DNA of 64,000 nucleotides from Brevibacterium luteolum (GTDB taxonomy: Bacteria; Actinomycetota; Actinomycetes; Actinomycetales; Brevibacteriaceae). The position numbers were made by a program, and so were the translations under genes. Each line of letters begins with the position of its first letter. Position 1 is the stretch's first letter. The stretch is from contig NZ_JABEMC010000001.1 of assembly GCF_013004595.1 (NCBI RefSeq), positions 62,001 to 126,000 on the forward strand, in the 5' to 3' direction. Positions 16,701 to 22,520 of the stretch are shown here, piece after piece. The notes under the pieces are model-generated. The model was given only the letters and a program-made list of their open reading frames with translations, made no database searches and was not told where the DNA came from.

Positions 16701-17122
16701 GAGGCTACCGCACCTCCAACACCGATCTGGTGTATCAAGGCGACCAGCCTGGCATGGGCGGGATGCGGTCAGCGATTCTGTTCCCGTCGATGACCGGCGA
16801 CCTCTCCGGTGCAGAAATCACCTCCATGACCATGCGCATCGACTTCACCCACTGGTACTACTCCGCCGGTGGTGACGCGCAGATCCAGCTGCACGGACTG
16901 TCCTCACTACCGACATCGATGCCGTCGATGGAGCACGGCTGGACGGAGAAGAAAATCCCGAAACCGGGTCAGCGTGTCGTCAAAATCCCGTCCCGGTATT
17001 GGTCGCGGTTCAAGTCCGGGAACGTGCGAGGCATCGGTATTGGTGACACGTCGCCGTCGCGTTCCGAGTACGGGCACGGGCGGTGGGCCCGCTACTACAT
17101 CGAAGTCAAATACAGGAAGTGA
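13739..17122 (+). CDS. Large repeat-containing minor tail / fibre-like protein
   Basis: This 1127-residue protein starts at ATG 13739, overlapping the stop of the preceding gene. It opens with a short coiled coil (LARLIREIDQLKAQLAAA), as in trimeric fibres, then a fibronectin-III-like stretch (about residues 75-165). Residues about 180-395 hold two and a half copies of a 72-residue unit containing DLWFDTS, PHRWDG and DQRVEAVR. Further on, blocks with SLDLGKATVGELDG recur three times. The C-terminal 350 residues have no repeats, are Ser/Trp/Tyr-rich and probably contain the receptor-binding head. It is the last large structural gene before lysis, the usual place of the host-range determinant. 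Confidence 0.7.
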   Translation: MSQLARLIREIDQLKAQLAAATSTPQLAHSAIEGGSIDSYDHAGNLRLRIGDQGDGTQTIRVVDGPVPPAPSAPVVAVDGPVLTIKWDGHLADPNLPLPADFARIHVHLAQTPDMSSAPVRASIEAKAGASTVTAVETAGTWWVALAVEAQSGKRSPLSAPVEAVVSLVNLDGALEAVRESADGKNRNHYNPIEPSPTDHELAQGDLWFDTSEDGQNLPHRWDGESWVSVGDQRVEAVRSAMESMRGELEQVIVDSSGSKVFYQPTRPSAADASVDDLWFDTSAEGKNVPHRWDGTRWVSVADQRVEAVRTAMESMRGDLEGQIEGAAGNRITWSPATPPTGAAPGKSGDTWFQIQAGRVTGQWAHDGSSWVARPISHEVIASLDLGKATVGELDGGRIRAGSVTADRLLVGAGSNILPLSGLPNGIPPGRILNNAEVAAFSGRQGAYGQGFRVRQNPATASSEWTDVFTFCRMSKTNSFAAGDYFPVTPGEEYVFSAKFGLGGAYVGPTPEARIVFYVYTHDTKYVMGASSPVAQPAWNGVPVEHSFVVPATAAWMQVYVRTNQAGWVEIAEPSLQLKVGATLISDGAVTTEKIAAGAITAESGVIGSLDLGKATVGELDGARIKAGSVLADAVLVPGSAGSTVIADGAVTTEKLAAGAITAESGVIGSLDLGKATVGELDGARIKFGSASGDILKADALDGKVITGAVVQTSHDHPKTLLDPAGVHVTDEDGQDVVYLGRQIGVRGPSGETLAQISDDGEISGRALNIEEDPVYAGLPLLGAYQAYERPSRDGYTGWLDSLPRGVVARGRLNPDINVNRGVSNGVIGLMELQFQQEAGRQFKITVEPITVFVFDGGSARLVVRYTWDGSQPNSTSSNLADWQVRSSGGAPKFSLGGSFPYEGESTTIIRLLLCLETDKTVKLDDRSWSTRGRMLVEDIGPIVEDTTVDRLLKVENSVSSPEPPAPEKRNYTKRYWATAGRAFYTRGGYRTSNTDLVYQGDQPGMGGMRSAILFPSMTGDLSGAEITSMTMRIDFTHWYYSAGGDAQIQLHGLSSLPTSMPSMEHGWTEKKIPKPGQRVVKIPSRYWSRFKSGNVRGIGIGDTSPSRSEYGHGRWARYYIEVKYRK
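15524..15798 (+). repeat. 183-bp direct repeat in the fibre gene
   Basis: The segment starting GCTGCTGGTGCGATCAC at 15524 recurs at 15707, a period of 183 bases (61 codons). The second copy is incomplete and ends near 15798. The encoded unit contains AAGAITAESGVIGSLDLGK. A third, more distant version of the SLDLGK block lies at about 14887. This is in-frame duplication of a shaft module, not an independent mobile element. Confidence 0.75.
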
Positions 17123-17131
17123 GGACCTGTT

Positions 17132-17458
17132 ATGAGTGCACTGTTGGCGACTGCTAGGGCGATGGACGATCAGGAGTTCCGGTGGCGGGTGATGGGCGCC
17201 TGCATCCAGCACGCCGCCACCTACAAGAACATGGAGGAAGGGCCGGGGAAGGAATACGCGCTGCGGGTGCTCGCCCAGCCGCACGACGTGGACCAGATGA
17301 TGCTGTGCATCGTCGCCTCCAACCCGGTCATCTCAGGGTCGATCACCGTCGACGAGAACGGCACCGTCAAGTCTGACGGGGTGAAGGACGCCGACATCCT
17401 CTACGTCGTCGTCGAGACCTGGCCCATCGTCGCCGCACGGTACGAGGCGGCGGGGTGA
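17132..17458 (+). CDS. Small conserved-type phage protein, function unknown
   Basis: The protein has 108 residues, with ATG 17132 behind GTGAGGACCTGTT. It has no membrane segment and no recognisable enzyme motif. Phrases such as MDDQEFRWRVMGACIQHAA and DILYVVVETWPIVAARYEAAG resemble short proteins commonly found between fibre and lysis genes of actinophages, which may belong to the tail tip or be lysis accessories. The stop overlaps the next gene by GTGA (17455-17458). I do not know its function. Confidence 0.6.
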   Translation: MSALLATARAMDDQEFRWRVMGACIQHAATYKNMEEGPGKEYALRVLAQPHDVDQMMLCIVASNPVISGSITVDENGTVKSDGVKDADILYVVVETWPIVAARYEAAG

Positions 17459-17913
17459 TACCGGTGACTCCTTTCCATCAGATCATCGGCCTCACCCGCA
17501 TAGGGAAGGTCGCTCAGGGTGTCGCGCACGTGGTCATCGGCCTCACCTGGCTGCTCACCGACTCCGCGTCCCGCACCGCAGGGATCGAGTGGGTTGAGTT
17601 CATCACGCCCCACATGATCGGGTGGGCGTGGCTGATCACTGGGGTGGTCGCCGCGACGATCGGCCTCCAACCCCGCCGCACCCGCCGCCTCTCCGAGACG
17701 GGGTTCGGTCTCCTCATGCTCACCCCCACAGTCGTGGCCTTGTATTTCCTCTTCGGGTGGGTCGGCCACCTGATCCCCTCCGTGGAGGGCGGGGCACCCA
17801 CCGGCATCACCACGGCGGCATCCTATGCGGCCCTGGCAGTCAGCGCCGGTCTGATGTCGCGGGTCACGCTCATCTGCCACCGGGTGCTCAGCAAGTGGGG
17901 AGGAGACGAATGA
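17455..17913 (+). CDS. Four-helix membrane protein in the lysis region
   Basis: This 152-residue protein uses the overlapping GTG at 17455 (a second GTG at 17464 is possible). It has about four hydrophobic helices: VAQGVAHVVIGLTWLL, then MIGWAWLITGVVAATIGL, LLMLTPTVVALYFLFGWVG and SYAALAVSAGLMSRV. The loops are short and basic residues flank the helices. Its place just before another membrane-anchored protein and the endolysin suggests a lysis role (holin or antiholin), but a superinfection-related role cannot be excluded. It overlaps the next gene by ATGA. Confidence 0.5.
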   Translation: MIPVTPFHQIIGLTRIGKVAQGVAHVVIGLTWLLTDSASRTAGIEWVEFITPHMIGWAWLITGVVAATIGLQPRRTRRLSETGFGLLMLTPTVVALYFLFGWVGHLIPSVEGGAPTGITTAASYAALAVSAGLMSRVTLICHRVLSKWGGDE

Positions 17914-18275
17914 CTGCTGTCGGTACTGCTGTCATCGCTGGGGTCGTCACTCTGATCGGCGCGGTCCTCACCTGGCTCACCGCACGGGGCACTCGCCGCG
18001 ACACGGCTCTGGATCGTGCGGCGTCCTGGTGGGAGAAAAGTGTCGCTCGTTTGGAGGCTGAGCACGCCGAGCACGAGGCACGAATCCGCAGCCTCGAAGA
18101 ATCCAACACGCAGCTGCGGGACGAGAACAGGACATTCCGGTCCGCGATCCGTGAGGTCATCACCTGGCTGACCGCGAACTTGGAGCACGAGAAGCAGGGC
18201 AAGGGACCACCCCTCCCGTACAGCTTCGAGCTACTGCTCTCCCGGCTGCTCCGCGCCATCGACCGAGACGACTGA
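17910..18275 (+). CDS. Membrane-anchored coiled-coil protein in the lysis region
   Basis: This 121-residue protein starts at ATG 17910, overlapping the preceding stop; a longer in-frame extension runs through the upstream gene and is not used. It has one N-terminal transmembrane helix (VIAGVVTLIGAVLTWLTARG). A charged coiled coil follows (residues about 45-85, SVARLEAEHAEHEARIRSLEE), then a short tail (SFELLLSRLLRAI). Similar one-helix coiled-coil proteins stand beside the lysin gene in many actinophages and are taken to be lysis accessories or spanin-like, but direct evidence is lacking. Confidence 0.5.
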   Translation: MTAVGTAVIAGVVTLIGAVLTWLTARGTRRDTALDRAASWWEKSVARLEAEHAEHEARIRSLEESNTQLRDENRTFRSAIREVITWLTANLEHEKQGKGPPLPYSFELLLSRLLRAIDRDD

Positions 18276-18287
18276 AAGGACACGATC

Positions 18288-19295
18288 ATGGCCTATGCGC
18301 TCTACGACAGGCTGCTGCGGGCGGTGAAAGCCTCCGGCCTGCCGTACACGGTGGTCGGGGGTGCCGCCTCCCGTGGCCGGGGCACCATGCGCTCCATCCA
18401 GACCATTACGCTTCACCACACCGCCACGCCCCGCAGCTACCGGAAGGGCGTGGACTACCCGACGTTCAACGTCGTCAAGAACGGCAGGCCGGGACTCCCC
18501 GGCCCCCTCGCCCAGCTCGGCCTCGGTCGATCGGGACACGTCTATCTGTTCGCTGCCGGCATCGCCAATCACGCTGGTCGGTCGCGGGCAACGTCCATGA
18601 CCAATAAGTACGCCATCGGTATTGAGGCGGAGGGCGCGAACGAAGCGTGGCCGGAGCAGCAGTACGACGCCTATGTCCGGCTCGTCCGCGCCCTGCTCGA
18701 TGAGTGCGACCTGCCCGTGTCCCGTGCCCTGCGGCACGCTGAGACCTGCTCGCCGCCCGGTCGCAAGCCGGACGCGAGCTTCAGTGGTCCGGCGTTCCGC
18801 CGTGCTGTCGACAACCTTTCACTGAAGAAGTCACCTACACCCGCACCTGAGAAGAAGGGACTGTTCGGAATGAGCATCATCGCTACAGGAATAAACACGA
18901 GCAAGCGCACCATCAAGGCGGGGCAGAGCGCCCGCATCCCCGTCGGAAAATATTTCTCGCTCGCCACTGTGAAGAAGGGGCAGACTGTCCGCCCCACCGT
19001 CCGCCTCGCCCTCCATGGCGCCCATGAGGAGGACGTGCTCGCCGTGTCGGCCAAGATCGTGGACTACGCGCCGAAGAGTAACCCGCAGGACAAGATCGTC
19101 GGCAACTTCTTCACCTCCGACTTCACGGGCACCACCGGGGGAGGTTGGTCCGACCACGTGTACACCGGCCAGGCGTACAAGGTCAGCCAGACCCCGCGCA
19201 AGGGCGGGAGTCTGCGCCTGCAGCTCCTCGTCACCAACAAGAGCAAAAACCCCATCGACATCCGTGTTACTGATTTCGTGGTGGAGGGAGATTGA
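18288..19295 (+). CDS. Endolysin: N-acetylmuramoyl-L-alanine amidase with unusual C-terminal domain
   Basis: The protein has 335 residues and starts at ATG 18288 behind GAAAGGACACG. Residues about 35-180 form an amidase_2/PGRP-type domain that would cut the bond between muramic acid and the stem peptide. The zinc ligands look to be His43 (in LHHT), His150 and Asp162 (in GRKPDAS). The normal aromatic residue after the second His region is replaced by ETC. Residues about 200-335 are a beta-rich module (ARIPVGKYFSLATVKKGQ, then RLQLLVTNKSKNPIDIRV). I do not recognise it as a known cell-wall-binding domain, but it occupies the place of one. There is no signal peptide, so a holin is needed for export. 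Confidence 0.8.
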   Translation: MAYALYDRLLRAVKASGLPYTVVGGAASRGRGTMRSIQTITLHHTATPRSYRKGVDYPTFNVVKNGRPGLPGPLAQLGLGRSGHVYLFAAGIANHAGRSRATSMTNKYAIGIEAEGANEAWPEQQYDAYVRLVRALLDECDLPVSRALRHAETCSPPGRKPDASFSGPAFRRAVDNLSLKKSPTPAPEKKGLFGMSIIATGINTSKRTIKAGQSARIPVGKYFSLATVKKGQTVRPTVRLALHGAHEEDVLAVSAKIVDYAPKSNPQDKIVGNFFTSDFTGTTGGGWSDHVYTGQAYKVSQTPRKGGSLRLQLLVTNKSKNPIDIRVTDFVVEGD

Positions 19296-19296
19296 A

Positions 19297-19743
19297 ATGC
19301 GCATCGTCACCATCGACAACGCCTCAGCGACTCAGACCGAACATCCCGCCCGCGCCGCGGTGCGGACGTTTATTCAGACGTTCATCCCGGCAGCGGCGCT
19401 GTTCGTCCTCGCCGTTCCGCCGGTCGTCGACGTCATCCTCGATGAGGTCGGAAAGGCCGGCCTGGAACTGCCTGGCTGGGCCTACGCGGCGTTGACTGGC
19501 CTGTCGGTCGGTACGGCGCTCATCGCCGCGATCGTCGCTCGCGTCATGGCTATCCCGGCCGTAGAGAAGGCGCTGCGGTCGATCGGCCTTGGTGCTGCGC
19601 CGACTGAGCCGGACTTCGGCACCTGGGACGGCGACGAGGTTGAGGCTGACGTGGACGACCTGGCACAGGAGCCCACCGACGAGCCGACCGACCTCGGCGT
19701 GATCGACACCATCGACCCCGACGACTACCGGGCAGAGCACTGA
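19297..19743 (+). CDS. Holin-like two-helix membrane protein
   Basis: The 148-residue protein starts at ATG 19297, one base after the endolysin stop, behind GGAGGGAGATTG. Two hydrophobic segments (FIQTFIPAAALFVLAVPPVVDVI without the first charged residues, and YAALTGLSVGTALIAAIVAR) are separated by a short polar loop. The C-terminal 50 residues are very acidic (DEVEADVDDLAQEPTDEP). Size, topology and position directly after the lysin support a holin. The acidic tail is longer than usual and could regulate timing. The gene is followed by a strong terminator, which ends the late operon. Confidence 0.65.
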   Translation: MRIVTIDNASATQTEHPARAAVRTFIQTFIPAAALFVLAVPPVVDVILDEVGKAGLELPGWAYAALTGLSVGTALIAAIVARVMAIPAVEKALRSIGLGAAPTEPDFGTWDGDEVEADVDDLAQEPTDEPTDLGVIDTIDPDDYRAEH

Positions 19744-19759
19744 CCCAGCCCGCGACAGC

Positions 19760-19794
19760 GAAGCGCCCCACACCGGAATGGTGTGGGGCGCTTC
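19760..19794. terminator. Strong hairpin terminator between convergent units
   Basis: GAAGCGCCCCACACC (19760-19774) pairs perfectly over 15 bases with 19780-19794 around a GGAAT loop. It lies between the end of the late operon (+ strand) and the end of the accessory operon (- strand), so it can serve both. Confidence 0.8.
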
Positions 19795-19801
19795 TTGCGA
19801 T

Positions 19802-20644
19802 TCATCGGTTGGCTTCACCGAGGTGTCTGGCGATAGCTTCGCCTAGGGAGTGAAGGTGCCGTAGCTTAATCGGGCCATTCTGCGGCGTCGAACCGCTGGC
19901 GGGGATAGGCCACAACCCGGAGCGAAGGCACATGACCTCGAATGTATCGGTGAACTTCTCGGCTTTGTTGTCGCTGGTGTATTCCAACGTCAGGGTCGCG
20001 TCGACCGGCATCCCCAGCGGGCCGGTGACTTCGTCGCCATCGCTGTCCACGAAGGTCATGTCCGAATCGGGATCGTGCCTGATGTGCCAGATGATCCGTA
20101 GGGACGATCCGGGCAGCAGTGTTCGCGGCGTAGTAAACATCTCGACGACAGATTTGGTGACAACGTCGGTTCGATTAGTCTCGGGAACGTACTCAATTGT
20201 CAGGTCCCGTGCTGCTGAACGCCCGTAGTTGGTGATCCGAAGATCGAACACATCAGCACTGGCAAGACCGGGCACCACCTCAACACCGACGTAGGGTCGG
20301 TGCGCCCGATGCGAATCGAGCGCTGCTTGCCTGTTCGCTTCTTCGGCCGCCGCGCTCGCCCTCTGCGTGGCTCGGCTGGATTCCTGACTGGCTTTCATCG
20401 TGCGCGCACCGATAGCGGCAGCCCAGATTGCGGTGGCGAGGAGGCCGATCGAGGTGAAGGAGCTCACGAGTGACGTGATGAGGGACGTGGTGCCGCCGGC
20501 GCCCCACACGATGGCGACCGAGGCGACCGTGACCGCGAGGCCAGCGGCAGTCCCGAAGCTGAACCACAGCACGCGCGTAGGAACCAGATCAGTTGGCGTA
20601 TCAGGCACAGGTGTCTGTTCGGGAAGGTCTGGTGTTTGACTCAT
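19802..20644 (-). CDS. Prophage accessory membrane protein, function unknown
   Basis: I start this 280-residue protein at ATG 20644, which overlaps the stop of the lipoprotein gene (ATGA); a GTG 15 bases upstream is also in frame. Two hydrophobic helices lie near the N-terminus (residues about 25-45, AAGLAVTVASVAIVWGAG, and 55-80). A helical segment follows (ESSRATQRASAAAEEANRQAA), then a beta-rich soluble domain (residues about 120-260, DVFDLRITNYGRSAARDL, LRIIWHIRHD). The layout resembles small two-helix proteins with an extracytoplasmic or cytoplasmic sensor domain. It is transcribed against the late genes, together with a lipoprotein, in the position of lysogenic conversion or exclusion genes. 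Confidence 0.6.
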   Translation of the reverse strand: MSQTPDLPEQTPVPDTPTDLVPTRVLWFSFGTAAGLAVTVASVAIVWGAGGTTSLITSLVSSFTSIGLLATAIWAAAIGARTMKASQESSRATQRASAAAEEANRQAALDSHRAHRPYVGVEVVPGLASADVFDLRITNYGRSAARDLTIEYVPETNRTDVVTKSVVEMFTTPRTLLPGSSLRIIWHIRHDPDSDMTFVDSDGDEVTGPLGMPVDATLTLEYTSDNKAEKFTDTFEVMCLRSGLWPIPASGSTPQNGPIKLRHLHSLGEAIARHLGEANR

Positions 20645-21165
20645 AGGTAGGGTGACCATTCGGTGAGCTTGGTTTGCAGGTCTTTCATGGTGCTGGCGAG
20701 GCGGTGGACTTCACCGAGGCAGCCGTCGTCAGAGTCGCAGTCGACTTCTCCGAATGCTTCGCCGGCATCGGAAGCAGCCTTGGCGGTCTCGACAGTCTCC
20801 TCGTATAGCGCGGCGATCTCTTCTGGCGGCTCGCCGAGGTAGTTGGTGCTTTGTTCGGAGGTGAGCCCGTTGAGGCCGAGGTAGGCGGACTCCGCGGTGT
20901 ATCCTCCGGCGACGGCGTAGGCGTGGCAGTCGGCCGCGCCTTGATCGACGGCGATGGAGGAACAGGTTGCCTCCTCCCAATCGGTGATCCAGTCGTCGAT
21001 GTCGTGCTTGACGCCGGCAACTTTGCTAGCGAACTGCTGCACGCTCGCTTCGCCTCCTCCGCGCTCGTCTCCGCTTGCGCCGTTGTCGTCGGACTGCTCG
21101 TCGCTGCTGCAGCCTGTGAGCGCAATGAGGGCGGCGACGGTCAGGGCGGTGATGGTTTGTCGCAT
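20641..21165 (-). CDS. Prophage lipoprotein, function unknown
   Basis: The protein has 174 residues. The N-terminus (MRQTITALTVAALIALTGC) is a clear lipoprotein signal, with lipobox LTGC at residues 16-19. After an acidic Gly/Ser/Asp-rich linker the mature part is helical and has four further cysteines (in EATCSSI, AADCHAY and DCDSDDGC), so two disulfides are possible. It is translationally coupled to the membrane protein downstream (ATGA). A secreted lipoprotein made by a prophage near the integrase is a typical superinfection exclusion or host-modifying gene, but no homologue with known function is recognised here. Confidence 0.65.
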   Translation of the reverse strand: MRQTITALTVAALIALTGCSSDEQSDDNGASGDERGGGEASVQQFASKVAGVKHDIDDWITDWEEATCSSIAVDQGAADCHAYAVAGGYTAESAYLGLNGLTSEQSTNYLGEPPEEIAALYEETVETAKAASDAGEAFGEVDCDSDDGCLGEVHRLASTMKDLQTKLTEWSPYL

Positions 21166-21214
21166 GAGGCGTCCTTGTCTCGTGGCGGCCGGGGTGCTGT
21201 CAGCCTATCGGAGT

Positions 21215-22051
21215 TCACGCGGCCAGACTGTCGATGGCCGAGCGCATCTGTGACTCGTCGATCTCGGTGTAGAGCGCCGTGGTTGAGAGCTGTGCGTGCC
21301 GCAGGAGCTCCTGGACGACGCGCAGGTTCGCGCCTCGGCGGAGCATCTGAGTGCCGTAGTAGCGTCGCAGGCTGTGTGCGGAGCCTTTGACGCCGGCCCG
21401 GCGCATGGCCTTGCCGATCGTGTCCGAGGCGGAGTTGGCCTTCATGTGCCCGTCGCCCGATGGAAACCAGTAGCCGGCCGCGGGCATTGTGCCGGCTAGT
21501 TCGCGGATGACGTCGGAGAGCGGGAGGCGTGCGATCACACCGCCCTTGCCTGCGACGGTGAGCGTGCCGAGGTCGAGGTCGACGTCCTCTGCTCGCACCT
21601 TGACGATCTCGTGGACGCGCAGGCCCTGGTAGGTGGCGAGCAGGATCATCGCCCGCGTCCGTCGCCGCATGGGCGCTCGGGCGAGACGCTGCACGTCGAC
21701 GGTGCTGACCGTGTGCTGGCGGGAGCGGGGCACGCGCGGGTTCGGCAGCTTGTCGACGGGGTTGGTGTCGAGGTAGCCCATGTCGACGGCCCACGTGTAG
21801 AACGCTTTGACGTGGTTGCGGTAAGTGCGCCGGGATGAGTTCGACAGCTCGGGGCGGCCGAGCTCGGCCAGCAGCGCGGCACGTGAGGCAGTCAAGGGGT
21901 TGCCGAGTCGGCTGACGAAGGCGGAGCGCTCGACGATGGTCCGCTCTGAGAGCCCTTGTGCCGTCATCCAGTCGACCCACTCTGAGAGGACAGGGGAAGT
22001 CATGTGCAGAATTGTGCATGACCCGTCCGTGGAACGTGAGAGCTGGGTCAC
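21215..22051 (-). CDS. int: Tyrosine recombinase (phage integrase)
   Basis: The protein has 278 residues. The N-terminal SAM-like core-binding domain spans about residues 20-100 (VDWMTAQGLSERTIVERSA). The catalytic domain follows with the Arg in YQGLRVHEIV, the HSLRR box (His-x-x-Arg), the LLRHAQLSTTALYT box and the nucleophile Tyr in that last motif. The GTG at 22051 overlaps the stop of the small upstream gene (GTGA) and suggests coupled translation; an ATG at 22003 in the same frame is an alternative start. The gene lies 350 bases from a displaced tRNA-Arg 3' end, which should be its attachment site. Confidence 0.9.
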   Translation of the reverse strand: MTQLSRSTDGSCTILHMTSPVLSEWVDWMTAQGLSERTIVERSAFVSRLGNPLTASRAALLAELGRPELSNSSRRTYRNHVKAFYTWAVDMGYLDTNPVDKLPNPRVPRSRQHTVSTVDVQRLARAPMRRRTRAMILLATYQGLRVHEIVKVRAEDVDLDLGTLTVAGKGGVIARLPLSDVIRELAGTMPAAGYWFPSGDGHMKANSASDTIGKAMRRAGVKGSAHSLRRYYGTQMLRRGANLRVVQELLRHAQLSTTALYTEIDESQMRSAIDSLAA

Positions 22052-22323
22052 AGTTGTGGCCTATCTGTGACCGTGCCGTTACGCTCCCGTAGCTCCTCAT
22101 CGCGCAACTGATCAGCCCACCTGTGCAGCTCTCCGACGCGCGCTTCTATCTCAATGGAGACCTCGCGGTAGACCGACACATCGTCCGGCAGCGCGGGCTC
22201 GTCGGCTGCGACCCGGTACGCGATCGACCGAGCGCATGAATCCTGGAGGCGGTGCAGCTGCTCAAGGCTGAGAGTGTCTAGATCGAGGGCCGCTCGGATT
22301 CCGCTGGCGCTGAACGTGGTCAT
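22048..22323 (-). CDS. Small protein coupled to the integrase, function unknown
   Basis: This 91-residue protein starts at ATG 22323 behind AAAGGACAG; a longer form from 22344 is possible. It is helical and acidic, with a Leu-rich segment (LDLDTLSLEQLHRLQDSCA) and a C-terminal coiled-coil-like part (EARVGELHRWADQLRDEEL). It lies between the attachment site and int in one transcription unit with int, so a recombination directionality role is conceivable. However, it lacks the winged-helix pattern and basic charge of known excisionases. I leave the function open. Confidence 0.5.
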   Translation of the reverse strand: MTTFSASGIRAALDLDTLSLEQLHRLQDSCARSIAYRVAADEPALPDDVSVYREVSIEIEARVGELHRWADQLRDEELRERNGTVTDRPQL

Positions 22324-22406
22324 GATCGACTGTCCTTTCGTCATGCCGCGCTGGGGTGCGGCAGGGCGGGTGATAGATGGCGGATCGCGGACAGAACCGC
22401 AACCTT

Positions 22407-22448
22407 CGGATCAGAAGGTTGGGGGTTCGAATCCCTCGTGGCGCGCCA
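22407..22448 (+). other. Prophage attachment site: displaced tRNA-Arg 3' fragment
   Basis: CGGATCAGAAGGTT followed by a T-arm (GGGGG TTCGAAT CCCTC), the acceptor strand GTGGCGC, discriminator G and CCA is the 3' half of a tRNA. Its anticodon-loop to variable-arm sequence matches actinobacterial tRNA-Arg. The bases 5' of it do not fold into a D-arm or acceptor strand, so this is not an intact gene. It marks the right end of the prophage; the intact tRNA should be at the left end, outside the window. Confidence 0.75.
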
Positions 22449-22451
22449 ACT

Positions 22452-22484
22452 GAAACCGCCGCCCGGAAGCCGGGCGGCGGTTTC
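22452..22484 (+). terminator. Hairpin terminator after the tRNA fragment
   Basis: GAAACCGCCGCCCGG (22452-22466) pairs with 22470-22484 over 15 bases around an AAG loop. It lies directly after the CCA of the displaced tRNA end, so it is probably the original terminator of the tRNA-Arg gene and marks the return to chromosomal DNA. It also faces the end of the symporter operon. Confidence 0.75.
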
Positions 22485-22520
22485 GCTATTCTGCTCTGGC
22501 CTGCAGAGATGCTGAGTCGC

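Noticed and set aside
22370-22448. Complete tRNA gene
   Set aside because: The T-arm and acceptor strand are clear but there is no matching 5' acceptor strand or D-arm, so it is only a 3' fragment.
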